From Buddleja alternifolia (taxonomy: Eukaryota > Streptophyta > Magnoliopsida > Lamiales > Scrophulariaceae): a DNA stretch of 64,000 nucleotides. The notes under the pieces were generated by a model, which did not search any database, had not been told where the DNA came from, and saw only the letters and a list, made by a program, of their open reading frames with translations. The position numbers and the translations under genes were made by a program. Positions 23,448 through 34,392 of this stretch are shown in pieces (within the stretch, counting starts at the first letter, position 1; each line of letters opens with the position of its first letter). The stretch covers positions 38,872,423 to 38,936,422 of the forward strand of contig CM033394.1 in NCBI GenBank assembly GCA_019426215.1. Direction: 5' to 3'.

Positions 23448-23805
23448 ACATTTTACAGCGGTTTTTGGAAAACCGCTGAACAGAGAGACTTATTACAGCG
23501 GTTTATAAGTGAACCGTTATAATGGATATTAACCGGGTACCTATTACAGCGGTTTTTTATCGAACCGCTGTAATAGTTCGAACCTATTATAGCGGTTCGA
23601 TAAAAAACCGCTATTATAGCGCGAACAGAAAAAAAAAAAAAAAATTTTTTATAGCGGTTCGGGAATGAACCGCTATAACCGGTTTATGCCAATTATAGCG
23701 GTTCAGTACCGAACCGCTATAACTGATTCCCAGTTATAGCGGTTCGGTACTGAACAACTATAATTGGTAAACCGATTATAGCGGTTCGTTCCCGAACCGC
23801 TATAA
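23448..23805. repeat. CACTA left subterminal palindromic repeats
   Basis: Repeated units of TTACAGCGGTT or TTATAGCGGTTC occur in both orientations, often paired around 5-8 base loops to form short hairpins. The part at 23649-23805 is also one large palindrome. A-runs and T-runs flank it. Such subterminal repeats are the usual TNPA-binding sites of En/Spm elements; binding here is inferred. Confidence 0.88.
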
Positions 23806-23867
23806 AACGTAATTAAAAAAAAAAAAAAAATTTCCCTCCCTTTTTCCCCCCCAAAAACCGAGCTCTC

Positions 23868-24245
23868 CCCCTCATTTCTCTCTACTATCTCTCACTCTCT
23901 ACTCTACTCTCTCTCTCTACTCTACTATCTCTCTCACTCTCTACTCTACTCTCTCTCTCTACTCTACTATCTCTCTCACTCTCCACCACCGCCCCCGCCA
24001 TCGTCTCCACCACCACCACAATCCGCCGCCGCCGCCGCCGCCCCATTTGATTTTTCTCTATCTCTCTACTCGATCTCTCTCCCTATACTCTACTCTCTCT
24101 CTCTATACTCTCTCTCACTCTCAAGCTAACCTAAACCGCCCCCGTCCCGTCGCCACCACCTCCACCACCACCCGAAACCGCCGCCGCCCAAGCAGCCGCC
24201 GCCGCCGCCGCCGCCGTGACCCACCACTCTCCTCCTCTCTCTCTT
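23868..24245. repeat. CT-rich and CCG-rich simple repeats
   Basis: Tracts of CTCTCTACT alternate with runs of CCACCACC and GCCGCCGCC. They form the likely 5' untranslated leader of the CACTA transcript. The ORF at 24047-24250 is a composition artefact. Confidence 0.7.
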
Positions 24246-24492
24246 TATAGGTATATATATATATATTTTTTTATATATGTTATGTTATATATATATATTA
24301 TGTATATATTAAATTTAGGTTATGTGTTAATTTCTTGTTTGTTATATATTAATGTTATGTTAATTCGGATTTTGTGATGTATATAATGTAGGTTATATGT
24401 TAATTTGTTAATTATTGTTATATATATATCATGTTATGTTAATTGGGGTTTTATAAATTATATAGTGGATTTTTGTTATTATGTTGTAGTTG

Positions 24493-24850
24493 ATTTTTTA
24501 CTAACTTTGAATGCAAATATGATTTGTTCTAGGCATCTCATGAGTATGTTCGATATATGTATGTATATCCCTATGTGTCTAGTTTCATATGAATAAAATG
24601 GTTCATGAATCGGAGCTTTCCACAATGAGTTATGAATTTTCTCGTGAAGACGCGCACAGCTGTTTTGAAAATTGACAGATTTTTCTCTAACTTTGAATAC
24701 AAATCTGCTTTTTTCTAGACATCTACTGAGTATGTGAGATATATGTGTTGATAGCCCTATGTGTCTAGTTTCATAGGAAGAAAACGGTTCATGAATCCGA
24801 GCTTTCTACAATTATTTATGAATTTTCTCGTGAAGACGCGCACAACTTTC
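24493..24850 (+). repeat. Diverged ~175-base direct repeat in the CACTA leader
   Basis: Two copies (about 24493-24665 and 24679-24850), offset 186 bases. They share CTAACTTTGAAT, CCCTATGTGTCTAGTTTCAT, GGTTCATGAATC and GAATTTTCTCGTGAAGACGC. They lie upstream of the transposase start and contain no long ORF. Confidence 0.8.
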
Positions 24851-25356
24851 TGCACAACCGAGAAGCTCCAAAAACTTTATATCGTGATGCTTTAATTTAT
24901 TTGTAGTTTTATGTGCTTTTGGATCCAATTGGTGATCAATATTTATAATATGATGCTTTATTTGTAGTTTTTTATGTGATCCAACTGGTGATCAATATTT
25001 GTAGTTGTTCCCCTGGAAATATGATGTTTTATGTGATCCAACTGGTGATCAATATTTTTGTATCGTTTTGTGTTCGTTGTGGGTGAAAGATTAGAGTGTT
25101 GGGTTTTTTGTGGTTGAAATTGGTAGTATTTTTTGCGTCGTTTCCCTGTTGAGATTTTAGCGGATCGTAAGATTCGACTTCTGTTGGTTACAACCCACTG
25201 AGAAGATTAAGTCGAGAACTTGGTAGAAATATTTGTGTCGTTACTCTGCCGAATTTTTTATAGAATAATGCGAAATAAATTAAAAATAAATTTATTTAAT
25301 TAATTTAACTATCAACTGATGTTAAAATTATTAAATTTAATTAATTGAGAATTTAG

Positions 25357-27744
25357 ATGGATCGAAGTTGGATTGTAGCGGATCGTATGTCGGAGCAATA
25401 TGGGAAACGGGTGAAAGAATTCATCGACTTTGCGGTTGAGCATGCATCGGATCCGACTAGGATTAGTTGTCCATGTTTACGTTGTTGTTTTGGAAAGAGA
25501 ATTAGTCCACGTGACTTGGAAGATCATTTGGTGTGTAATGGAATTGATAAAAGCTACACACGATGGACAAGACACGGTGAAAGCAGTGCCACCTCAGCTG
25601 ATTTGGGTGATACATCATATCGATCAGTAGATTTTGACATGGATGATTATGAGCCTGATCGTTTGGAGGAGATGACCAATGTGATCGAGGAGGATTTGCG
25701 AAATTGTCCCAAGATGTTCGACAATTTGACAAGTGATTCAAAGACACCCCTGTATAGTGGTAGTAATTCCACAAGATTGAAAGCAGTCCTAAACCTCTAC
25801 AAGTTAAAAGCTAACAATGGGTGGAGTGATAAGAGTTTCACAGACTTACTTGGTCTATTAAAAAGTATGTTACCCGATGATAATGTGTTACCTAATCGTA
25901 CTTATGAGGCTAAGAAGATGTTAACTGCAATTGGCATGGGATATGAGAGGATACATGCTTGTTTCAATGATTGCATCTTGTTTAGAAAGGACTATACATC
26001 ATTGACGGTGTGTCCCAAATGTGGCACCTCACGGTACAAGAAGAATGGATCTACTCCTGTCAAAACAGCATGGTATTTGCCCATAATACCTAGATTTAGA
26101 CGCATGTACAGTAGTGAAGCGTTTGCCAAGGACTTGACATGGTATGCTGATAGAAGGCTTGAACAAGGGATTGAAGATAACAAGATTAGACATCCTTCAG
26201 ATTCTCCTCAATGGAAAAAGATCGATAATGATTTCCCTGAATTTAGGGAAGAACCAAGAAATTTACGCCTTGTATTGGCTACAGATGGAATGAACCCACA
26301 TGGCTTGCAAAGTAGCTCACATAGTACATGGCCGGTGATTTTGATGATCTACAACCTACCCCCTTCGCGATGCATGAAGCGAGAGCATATTATGATGCCT
26401 ATACTAATTTCCGGGCCGAAACAACCTGGAAATGATATAGATGTTTACTTGGCCCCTTTAATTGAGGATTTGAAAGAGTTGTGGGAGACCGGTATTAAAG
26501 TGTATGATGGGTTTAGAAAAGAGAGCTTCAATCTCAGAGTTATGTTGTTTGGTACAATCAATGATTTTCCAGCAAGAGCTAATCTCGAGGGATATGGTGT
26601 ACATGGGCAATGTGCATGCCCCATATGTGTCAAGAGTACAGATCAATATAGACTCCCACACTCTCAGAAATATGCATTCCAAGGGCATCGAAGATGGTTG
26701 AATCGAGAACATCGATATCGTCGGTGGAAGAAAGCTTTCAATGGGAGCATAGAAGAATGTCGAGCTCCTAAGTGTTTGACCGGTGAAGAGGTGTTTGAGA
26801 ATGTAAAAGACTTGGATATCAAGTTCGGAAAGACTTTTGCAGGCGGCCTTGCAAAAACTGGGTGGAAAAAAAGGTCAATTTTTTTTGATTTGCCGTATTG
26901 GAAATCTTTACATGTTAGACATTTTCTTGATATAATGCATATTGAGAAAAATGTATTTGATAGTGTCATTGGTACTCTTCTAAATGTGCCCGACAAGACA
27001 AAAGATGGAGTAAAGGCAAGGTTGGACTTAGTTGAAATGAAGATAAGAGGTAAATTGGCACCAACAATGAAGGGAAAACGTACTTATTTACCTCCAGCAG
27101 CTCACACGCTATCTAGAAAAGAAAAAATTGCATTATGTGAGTTTCTTTGTGGAGTGAAAGTTCCCGAAGGGTATTCTTCGAACATTAGCAGTCTTGTATC
27201 AATGAAGGACTTGAAGCTAAAGCATATGAAGACTCATGATTGTCATGTAATCATGGATCATTTGCTACCAATTGCTTTACGGGCCATTCTGCCAAAAAAG
27301 GTGAGAGAAACGATAACTAGATTGTGTTTCTTCTTCAAAGCAATGTGGAGCAAGGTGTTTGATCCTGAACAATTGCCTGCACTTCAGAAACAACTTGTCC
27401 TCACTTTGTGTGAGCTTGAGATGTATTTCCCACCCGCGTTTTTTGATATAATGACTCACCTACCTATTCACTTGGTTAGAGAGACACAACTTTGTGGACC
27501 AGCTTTTATGAGATCTATGTATCCGGTTGAGCGTTATATGAAGGTATTGAAAGGCTATGTGAAAAATCGTAGCCGGCCGGAAGGTTGCATTGTTGAGCGG
27601 TACATAGTTGATGAAGCTATTACATTTTGCACAGAATATCTGAATGATTCTAACGTTGCAGAGCTTCAAAAGTCTCCTGTTGTGGGGGGGGGGGGGAACA
27701 GAAGGAGAAAGCGTAATTGGAAAGCAATTAGTGAGTGTTCCTAG
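25357..27744 (+). CDS. CACTA transposase, TNP2 (Transposase_21) with DUF4218
   Basis: A 795-residue frame from ATG 25357. Residues about 3-77 form the Transposase-associated domain (RSWIVADRMS, Cys-rich SCPCLRCC). Residues about 270-480 are TNP2, with LATDGMNPHG near 308 carrying a likely catalytic acidic residue, and CACPICVKS near 425. HVRHFLDIMHIEKNVFD lies near 520 and DUF4218 at about 635-765 (ALRAILPKKVRE, MYPVERYMK). In En/Spm this protein, with TNPA, cuts and joins the element ends. The frame exits at a run of 13 G (27684-27696) into a false C-terminus; the true one continues at +1. Promoter and leader introns lie in 23.8-25.3 kb but were not resolved. Confidence 0.92.
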   Translation: MDRSWIVADRMSEQYGKRVKEFIDFAVEHASDPTRISCPCLRCCFGKRISPRDLEDHLVCNGIDKSYTRWTRHGESSATSADLGDTSYRSVDFDMDDYEPDRLEEMTNVIEEDLRNCPKMFDNLTSDSKTPLYSGSNSTRLKAVLNLYKLKANNGWSDKSFTDLLGLLKSMLPDDNVLPNRTYEAKKMLTAIGMGYERIHACFNDCILFRKDYTSLTVCPKCGTSRYKKNGSTPVKTAWYLPIIPRFRRMYSSEAFAKDLTWYADRRLEQGIEDNKIRHPSDSPQWKKIDNDFPEFREEPRNLRLVLATDGMNPHGLQSSSHSTWPVILMIYNLPPSRCMKREHIMMPILISGPKQPGNDIDVYLAPLIEDLKELWETGIKVYDGFRKESFNLRVMLFGTINDFPARANLEGYGVHGQCACPICVKSTDQYRLPHSQKYAFQGHRRWLNREHRYRRWKKAFNGSIEECRAPKCLTGEEVFENVKDLDIKFGKTFAGGLAKTGWKKRSIFFDLPYWKSLHVRHFLDIMHIEKNVFDSVIGTLLNVPDKTKDGVKARLDLVEMKIRGKLAPTMKGKRTYLPPAAHTLSRKEKIALCEFLCGVKVPEGYSSNISSLVSMKDLKLKHMKTHDCHVIMDHLLPIALRAILPKKVRETITRLCFFFKAMWSKVFDPEQLPALQKQLVLTLCELEMYFPPAFFDIMTHLPIHLVRETQLCGPAFMRSMYPVERYMKVLKGYVKNRSRPEGCIVERYIVDEAITFCTEYLNDSNVAELQKSPVVGGGGNRRRKRNWKAISECS

Positions 27745-28637
27745 CACACAAAAGGATCAGGCACACCTATATGTGCTCCACAACACCGATGAGGTTGAGC
27801 CATATGTTGAAGAGCACAAGGACCAACTTAGGAGAATAAATTCAAGTAAAAATGAAAGTTGGATTTCAAGAGAACATAACAAGAGTTTTATCGATTGGTT
27901 CCGAAAGTGTATTCAAGAGAAACAAAATGAGAATTCACTTTCAGTTTCAGATACAATTGGCACGGTTGTCGGTGGGCCCGGGCAGATTCGTATTTTGTCA
28001 TTCGGGTTATCGTATAAATGGTGTCACATTTTATACAAAAGACCAAGATGAACGGAGTACAATGCAGAATAGTGGGGTGAGTCTTGTAGCTGAAGCAATG
28101 CATATCTCAAGTGCGAAAGATAATAGCCCTATCTATGCCACTTTACCATATTATGGGGTGATTGAACGTATATGGGAGCTGGATTACAGTTGGTTTCGGG
28201 TGCCTGTATTTGGGTGTAGGTGGGTTGACCATAAAAATGGTGTCGATGATAGTGAAATAGGTTTTACTCGAGTAGACCTTGAAAAGGTGGGATACAAAGA
28301 TGAACCTTTCATTTTGGCATCTCAAGCTAAACAAGTGTTTTTTGTCACCGATCCTGTCGATAAGAGGTGGTCCATTGTTTTATCGGCAAACAAAAATACT
28401 TGTATTGAGGATGATGGCCTATATAATGAAGATGATGGAGGAAATCCTATCTTAGGTGGTTCACAATCCACAAATAGTGACGGTGACTTGGATATCAGTG
28501 ATGATGAATTGTATATGCGAGAAGATCACCAAGAAGGGATATGGATTAATCCTTCTGTTCGTCGGCGTACTAAACAAAATGGTCGTACTGAGGGATCACA
28601 AAAGATTAGTAAACCAGCGACAAAAAGAAAACGATGA
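27698..28637 (+). CDS. C-terminal part of the CACTA transposase (DUF4216), frame-shifted
   Basis: After the G-run the protein continues in the next frame: QAHLYVLHNTDEVEPYVEEH and EHNKSFIDWFRK (to about 27950). After a second shift near 27970-27990 it continues as GYRINGVTFYTKDQD, TMQNSGVSL, YYGVIERIWELDY and FVTDPVDKRWSIVL to a stop at 28635-28637. GYRINGV...TFYT and the WELDY/DPVDKRW segments are hallmarks of DUF4216, normally fused to TNP2. So this is the end of the same protein, separated by two single-base offsets. These may be real mutations or homopolymer sequencing errors. The tail is acidic then Lys/Arg-rich. Confidence 0.85.
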
Positions 28638-28994
28638 AAGGTATTTGAACTTATTTGATAATTATATGAGTAACTTATTTGAACTCTTTTGTTAAGTATG
28701 CAGTTAAAGTGTAAATTATATTGAACCAGCTTGTAATATTATATTAGTGAATGAGTTACACTAACTTCTGTATTTTTTTGCTTTTGTAGGTCGATACCGT
28801 ATACCACCACAGTCACCCTCTCCTCCGCCACTACCACGACGACCACTACCAATGTAAGCTTATCAATATTTGGTTTTGTACTTTTTGATGTGATTTATAT
28901 GATCCAACTGATTAATGATGTGATTAATGCATATATATTTATTTTCGTTTGTTGTTGTTGAAATATTTGAATTTTCACTTATGAAATCTTGTAG

Positions 28995-30496
28995 ATGGAT
29001 TCTGGAGGTGCTGCAAACCCAAGTGTTGAAAGTGAGATACGGAGAGGTATTACAGCAATGAAGAAAGTAATAAAGGCCAAAAGTAAAGGCATAAAGCTAC
29101 AAGTTGGTTGGAACGAGTATGGTCAACCAGTTGACCCAAATAAATCAACTTTTGTTGGTTACATTGGCGTGATAGCTCGTGACAGGGTCCCTATTACTAT
29201 CAGTGATTGGCGCAGCGTCCCTGCAGCAATAAAATATGCCATTTGGAATGAAATAGCTGTAAGTTAGTTATTATATATTATGTTTTTAATTGGTAAATGT
29301 AGTTTTTTTTCTCTAAATTAACATTTTTTATATACTTTGTTCTTTGTTTTTTATAGTTGGCCTTTGGTATTGACGAAAGTAGACAGAAGTTCGTCTTAGC
29401 CGAGGCTGGGAAGCTAGCTCGAAACTACAGGAGCTACTTGACCAGAATCTGGGTAGAGGATGATGATGGGAACATTAATTCAAGCCCACCCGAAAAATAT
29501 TGTATATCTCAAGAAGATTGGACAAAATTTGTAGAAATACGCCAAAGTGAAGCTTTTCAGGTAATTATTTTAATTTATGGTTTCATTTTAATTTATTTGA
29601 AACTATATACATTGACTAATGCCTTGATTATATAATGAACAACAACTACGTAAGGAAAATCGGGAAAGAGCAAAGGAACCTGAATATCCTTACAGGGCAT
29701 CACGTCTTGGATATGCTCAAGTGGAGTATATTGAGGTACGTAGTTCGTTACAAGTTGTAATTCTAATCAAATTTCCTTACAAATTTTCTAATCAAATTTC
29801 CTTAATTACAAATTTTCTAATCAAATTTATTTCCTTACAAATTTTCTTATATAGAAGCAGAAAAGAAAGGATGCTGGGTCAGATGTCACAGAGGTGACAC
29901 GAGCACTAGTGTGGAGGGTTGCACATTCTGACAGCCAGAACAAGATTGATAATGTCAATGTTAAAAGAGTAGTGGAATCAATGGTGAGTTATTTGCAATT
30001 TTAGTTATATAGTGTGTTGTATGTTTTTTTAAAAATAATTTTAAAATAACAAATTTATGTATTTTTTAAATGTATTATTACAGGAAAGCTTATCACAGGA
30101 GGGTAGCCACAGTGGACCCGAGAACACCCGGAATGATATACTGGCTATAGTTCTTAAAAAGAAGGAGCATCCGGGTCGAGTTAGGGGTGTAGGCTTTGGG
30201 GTATCCCAAAAAGATTACTTTTCGGATTCAAAGCCTTCAAAAAATACGGTGATTGATAGCTTGCAAGACACGGTTCAAATGCTCACTCAATCACTATTCG
30301 AATTGCGACGCGAGTTTGAGCAGCATAGGGCGTCTGGGTCGCAGCAGCCACATACAGAAGAGGCGGTTTCTTTGAAAGATAGCTGCCCAGAAGTGAAAGA
30401 CCTTCCTCAGGTAATTAATGAAAAGCATATTGTTTAGTGATAATGTAACTTACAATCCTATATTTCTGTATGATATACAACATTTTCTAATATAAT

Positions 30497-30532
<36 letters not shown>

Positions 30533-31054
30533 GGATGTGGTGCAGTGTCAATTAGCACTTTCTACACCGTGTTATCGTTTGGTGGCAAGAGGAACAATGT
30601 ACAATCAACCAAAGGATAGAACATTGCATACATGTCCATTAGCCTCCCACCTCGTGAAAGTGTCGATTGACATTGCAATTGAAGATATTGCACCCTTACC
30701 AGTCCCTCTCGATGATGAAGGAGTGTTCACAGTATCTGAGGCTGTGGGATACATGGTTGCTTGGCCTAAGAGTCTTGTGATTGTCGGTGATGCATCGGTA
30801 CGTAATTATTAATAGCTAGTCATTATTAAATTATAACAATTGTTTAATGTTAATAAATATACTTTCATTGATAACGCCCACATTTTGTTTTCTTTTGCTT
30901 ATAGTCTCTCGGAAAATCCAAATCATCACTCGGAAAAAGCAAATCAGAGATGACGAAGCACTCACATGTCAAAAATACACCTCTAGTGGCCAACCCTCCT
31001 TCTCTAGTGGCCAACCCTCCTGCTCCACTCCCTAATTCACTTGCAATTCTTTAA
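28995..31054 (+). CDS. CACTA second gene, 5' exons: plant transposase (Ptta/En/Spm, Transposase_24)
   Basis: Exons with GT-AG borders and kept phase: 28995-29258, 29357-29560, about 29640-29735, 29855-29983, 30084-30410, 30534-30797, 30905 onward. Motifs include IWNEIA, RASRLGYAQVEYIE, VTRALVWRVAHSDSQN and HPGRVRGVGFGVSQKDYF, typical of the Transposase_24 family. Next come a coiled-coil-like QDTVQMLTQSLFELRREFEQ and a conserved YRLVARGTMYNQP region. The ATG follows directly on an acceptor, with a possible leader exon at 28800-28855. Oddities: no AG acceptor before the third exon, and an in-frame TAA at 31052-31054. The probable role is the DNA-binding partner of TNP2. Confidence 0.8.
30497..30529. 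repeat. (AT)n microsatellite in a CACTA intron
   Basis: A pure TA run of about 33 bases directly before the acceptor TGTAG|GATGTG of the 30534 exon. Confidence 0.9.
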
Positions 31055-31067
31055 AGGTTCTTTGGGA

Positions 31068-32333
31068 TGATGGCTACTGACAACACTATCCGGATAGACA
31101 TACCCGAGGAAATCTTCAATATCCCCTTTCCAGAATATATTGGGCGGGAGGAGATCGGTGACTTTGTGCATAAAGAACAGATAGGAGCCTCTATCATTAC
31201 TGCTTACATCAAGTAAGTTTTTAAATATTAATTAATAAAAAGTAAGCTTTTAATTAAATTATTTTACTGCATTAATTTGAACTATGTTTATTTTTGTTAC
31301 TCAAATTTATTTTATGCTCAATTGTAGGTGTTTGTGGGTTAATCACGTGGTCCCCGAACAAAAACAAAATAAATTCGGGTTCCTTAGCCCACATTCTATA
31401 TCTGCGGGAGCAGGAATTACTCCCACGCAGCTTGTTGACAAATCGCAATATATAGCAAATACTATGATAGCTAGTGCACTGGAGGGGAAGTTGTTTCTTG
31501 CACCTTACAACTCCGGGTGAGCTACTAAAGACACATTGTTATTTTGTAAAATTTGTTACGTAGGCATAACTAATTTAAAATTTTCTTTTGAATATGCTGA
31601 TTAGGGGCCATTGGTTGTTGCTCGTGATTGATCCAATTAAAGAGATCGTTTATTATTTGGATTCTTTGCACGGTAATCCAAATAACCGACATGATATGAA
31701 AGATATGATCAATCAGTAAGTTTTATCATTCAATTAAATGTATCCATTATATTATATTTAATATTAAGTTTAAAGTATATATATTATAACTAGACTTCAT
31801 ATATATATATTTGCTTGATATTGACATATTTCCTTGATTTTTGATGTTTTTAACAGCGCTGTGTTGATGTTTCGAGCAAATAAAAACAACCAAAAGATCA
31901 AATCAAAAAATAAGGCCTGTACATGGAGTTGTATACAGGTTAGTTTAATTATATTATTTTAATTATAGTTTCAAGAAATTATTCGTATAAAAGTTATTTG
32001 TTCTAATACAATTTTGATTTGAATTTAATTTGTAGTGCCCCATTCAAATAAATGCCATAGATTGTGGGTTCTTCGTCATGAAATTCATGAAAGATATTAT
32101 TAGACACGGAGAATCTATAATCCCACCCGCGGTATGCATAATTCTAATTAATATTAATCAAATTCTAATGTCCCTTTTAAGTTATTAAACATTTTTGTTG
32201 GATTTTAATATTTGTCTTGCAGTACTTTGCTGATTGTCAGTACGCCTCTTACACTATAGCGCAACTTGACGAAGCACGTTCTGAATTGGCACAATACATT
32301 TTTAAATGCGCTTTTGATATGCCGGCGGTGTAA
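31068..32333 (+). CDS. CACTA second gene, 3' exons: Ulp1-type (C48) cysteine protease
   Basis: Continues the same gene in frame beyond the TAA at 31052; the first ATG here is 31068. Exons end or start at 31212, 31328-31516, 31615-31715, 31857-31938, 32036-32131 and 32223-32333 (stop TAA). All borders are GT-AG and the frame is kept across each. Catalytic residues are visible: His in GHWLLLVID, Asp in IVYYLDSL, Gln in CPIQINA and Cys in AIDCGFFVM. Ulp1/SENP proteases release SUMO from proteins. Many plant CACTA and MULE elements carry such domains; their role in transposition is unknown. It is well preserved, so selection until recently is likely. Confidence 0.87.
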
Positions 32334-32589
32334 ATTGAAAATTATTGTAAATTTTTATTTGATTTAAAAGCAGTGATTAGTTTATATTGGTTTATTGTAA
32401 ACTCGTTATTATTTGTAATTATTGGAGATTATTATTTGGTGAATGAGATTAATTTTGGATTTGAATTTGTTGTTTCTGTTGAGCAATTGGTTTGTTTTAT
32501 GTGTTATTGATGAGTTGAATTTTGAGCTTGTGGGAAGGATATAGCTCTAGCTGAAATTATAACAGAAAAAAATAAAAATAAAAAAAAAT

Positions 32590-32888
32590 CATGTTACAGT
32601 GGTTCATTGATGAACCGCTGTAACAGTGAACCTGTTACAGCGGTTCACCAACGAACCGCTGTAACAGTGAACCTACTGTTACAGCGGTTCAGAAACGAAC
32701 CGCTGTAACAGGCTACGGCTTTTACACTTAATTTTTTTTTTATTTACCTATTACAGCGGTTCGTTATTGAACCGCTGTAATAGGGCTCATTTTACAGCGG
32801 TTTTTAACCGCTGTAATAGTAAACATACCAATTACAGCGATACGTATTACAGCGGTTAAAACCGCTGTAATAGTGAAAAAAAAACCGC
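32590..32888. repeat. CACTA right subterminal palindromic repeats
   Basis: Repeats of TTACAGCGGTTC...GAACCGCTGTAA in head-to-head pairs spaced by short loops, as on the left but mostly with ACAG where the inner left units have ATAG. Confidence 0.9.
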
Positions 32889-32914
32889 TGTAACAGACCT
32901 CTTCTGTACTAGTG
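32889..32914 (-). repeat. CACTA right terminal inverted repeat
   Basis: Ends CTGTACTAGTG, the exact inverse of the left CACTAGTACAG, and is followed by the duplicated TTT. Confidence 0.93.
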
Positions 32915-34392
32915 TTTGTTCATATAAAGCTTCATGGCATTAACAAGTATTGAACAAGCAGTCAATGTGAATTAAGGTTGACTCTTTGCCCTTTATGGAA
33001 TAAAGAAGTGGCACAGGGAGAGTCTGACACCTAATCACTTGAAGAGGGTTAGCAAGTCAGGGAATCTTAATTGGGCTTTAAGATTCGCCTTGTATGACAC
33101 ATGCTCTGACAAAGAGTGCCAATCAAACACTATTGGATGGTGAGAGCACATGTCATAGATATACCAATGGAACTGATATATTTTAACACGGCTCGTAGCA
33201 ATCCGATCACATGGGTATTTACTCAATGACTGTCAATGATCGGATTACTGATCATAATAGTATGCGTGAGCCTTAGACCTGAGGGGTCACGATCAATGTA
33301 CTTGTGATATTGAATCTATTACTAGAGTAGTTAGGCCCAAATCACCCTTTGGTGGGGCTAACCTCGAAGTGCAATCTCAATGAGTCATGTAGCACTTGTA
33401 AGTGATCGCCAAGATGGGATTCACTATCTCGATAGTACATGAGAAAGTATCATGTGCAATCATAGGCAAATGAAATTATAAGTCTTTGGCCAAAGCAATG
33501 AAACTAACTCATGTAAGACACGGAGGGTAGTTTGGTAATTTCATCATGATATGATCTGATACACAGTATCAAGTATTGTGAGTTTGACATAAACCATGAC
33601 TCTCACTTGATCAGGATACGTCAGTGAATGGCTTATACTCATATTGGTATTTATGATCCAGAGGTTCGTAAATGATGCAATCATTTCGTAATCGATTCGG
33701 TTACGATGTGAGTCCACGGGACTGGCTAGGTGACGCTCACATCCTTTGATATCCTCCCATTGCCAATCGAGACGAAGCTAAAGAGTCGCGCTATAAGAAA
33801 TAAGCAGGATATTTTTTTGTGTAAATAATTTATCTTTTGGAAAGACAAACTAAATAGGACAGTTTGATTTAATTGGTAAATCAATTACTTAATTTAATTA
33901 ATTAATTAATTAATTAGAATTACTTAATTTTATGTATATATATTTATTTGGATTTAAATTAAATATATATATTGAAAGATGGACTAAGTTGACTGGGCCA
34001 ACTCAGCCCATCATGGACGTCCACTAGGGGCCTAGGAGATGCCCCACTTAGGTTTTAAGTTTGAGGATTATTTAATCCTCAAACAATCAAGCTAAACTAA
34101 ACCCAAGAACACAATACACAAAAAAAGAAAAGGAAAATCCTCTACCCTCTACTCTTCCTAGTCGTCCACCATCATCAAAGGAGAGTCTCAGGGAGCTTTT
34201 GAAGTCTTGTTTCGCGTGAGGCTTTAGACACAAAAATTCATCAGAGTTGCTGCTACGCGAATTGCAAATAAACGAATCAAAAGGTATTTGATTTTGTTTA
34301 TGTTTTTCATTAAATTATTGAAAATCATCAAATCTACGTTAAAGTGATTCGACTCTAGGAATCCTTTTATTTCCGCTGCATTTTTTGTTCAT
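32915..34392 (+). repeat. 5' LTR of copia B (truncated at both ends)
   Basis: Collinear with the right LTR from 39783 to about 41250. Twelve further bases (23406-23417) lie left of the CACTA element. At the 3' end, homology is lost after TTTCCGCTGCATTTTTTGTTC, about 20 bases before the expected CCTAACA, so the LTR/primer junction is deleted. Confidence 0.85.

Larger units (their letters stand above)
23418..32914 (+). mobile_element. CACTA (En/Spm) DNA transposon, 9.5 kb, with TNP2 and Ulp1 genes
   Basis: Ends are CACTAGTACAG on the left and the exact inverse CTGTACTAGTG on the right, with imperfect inverted repeats of about 26 bases. A 3-base duplication TTT flanks it (23415-23417, 32915-32917). 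Subterminal regions are packed with palindromic AGCGGTT units. Internally it has a TNP2-type transposase gene and a second multi-exon gene on +, as in En/Spm. It inserted into the left LTR of copia B: joining the flanks restores ATTTATTCTTTTGTTCAT, as found at 39771-39788. It has few coding lesions and may recently have been autonomous. Confidence 0.93.

Noticed and set aside
24047..24250. Arg/Ser-rich 67-codon ORF before TNP2.
   Set aside because: Encoded by CT and CCG simple repeats in the leader.
27277..27747. Antisense ORFs opposite TNP2.
   Set aside because: Shadows of the transposase gene, with no independent support.
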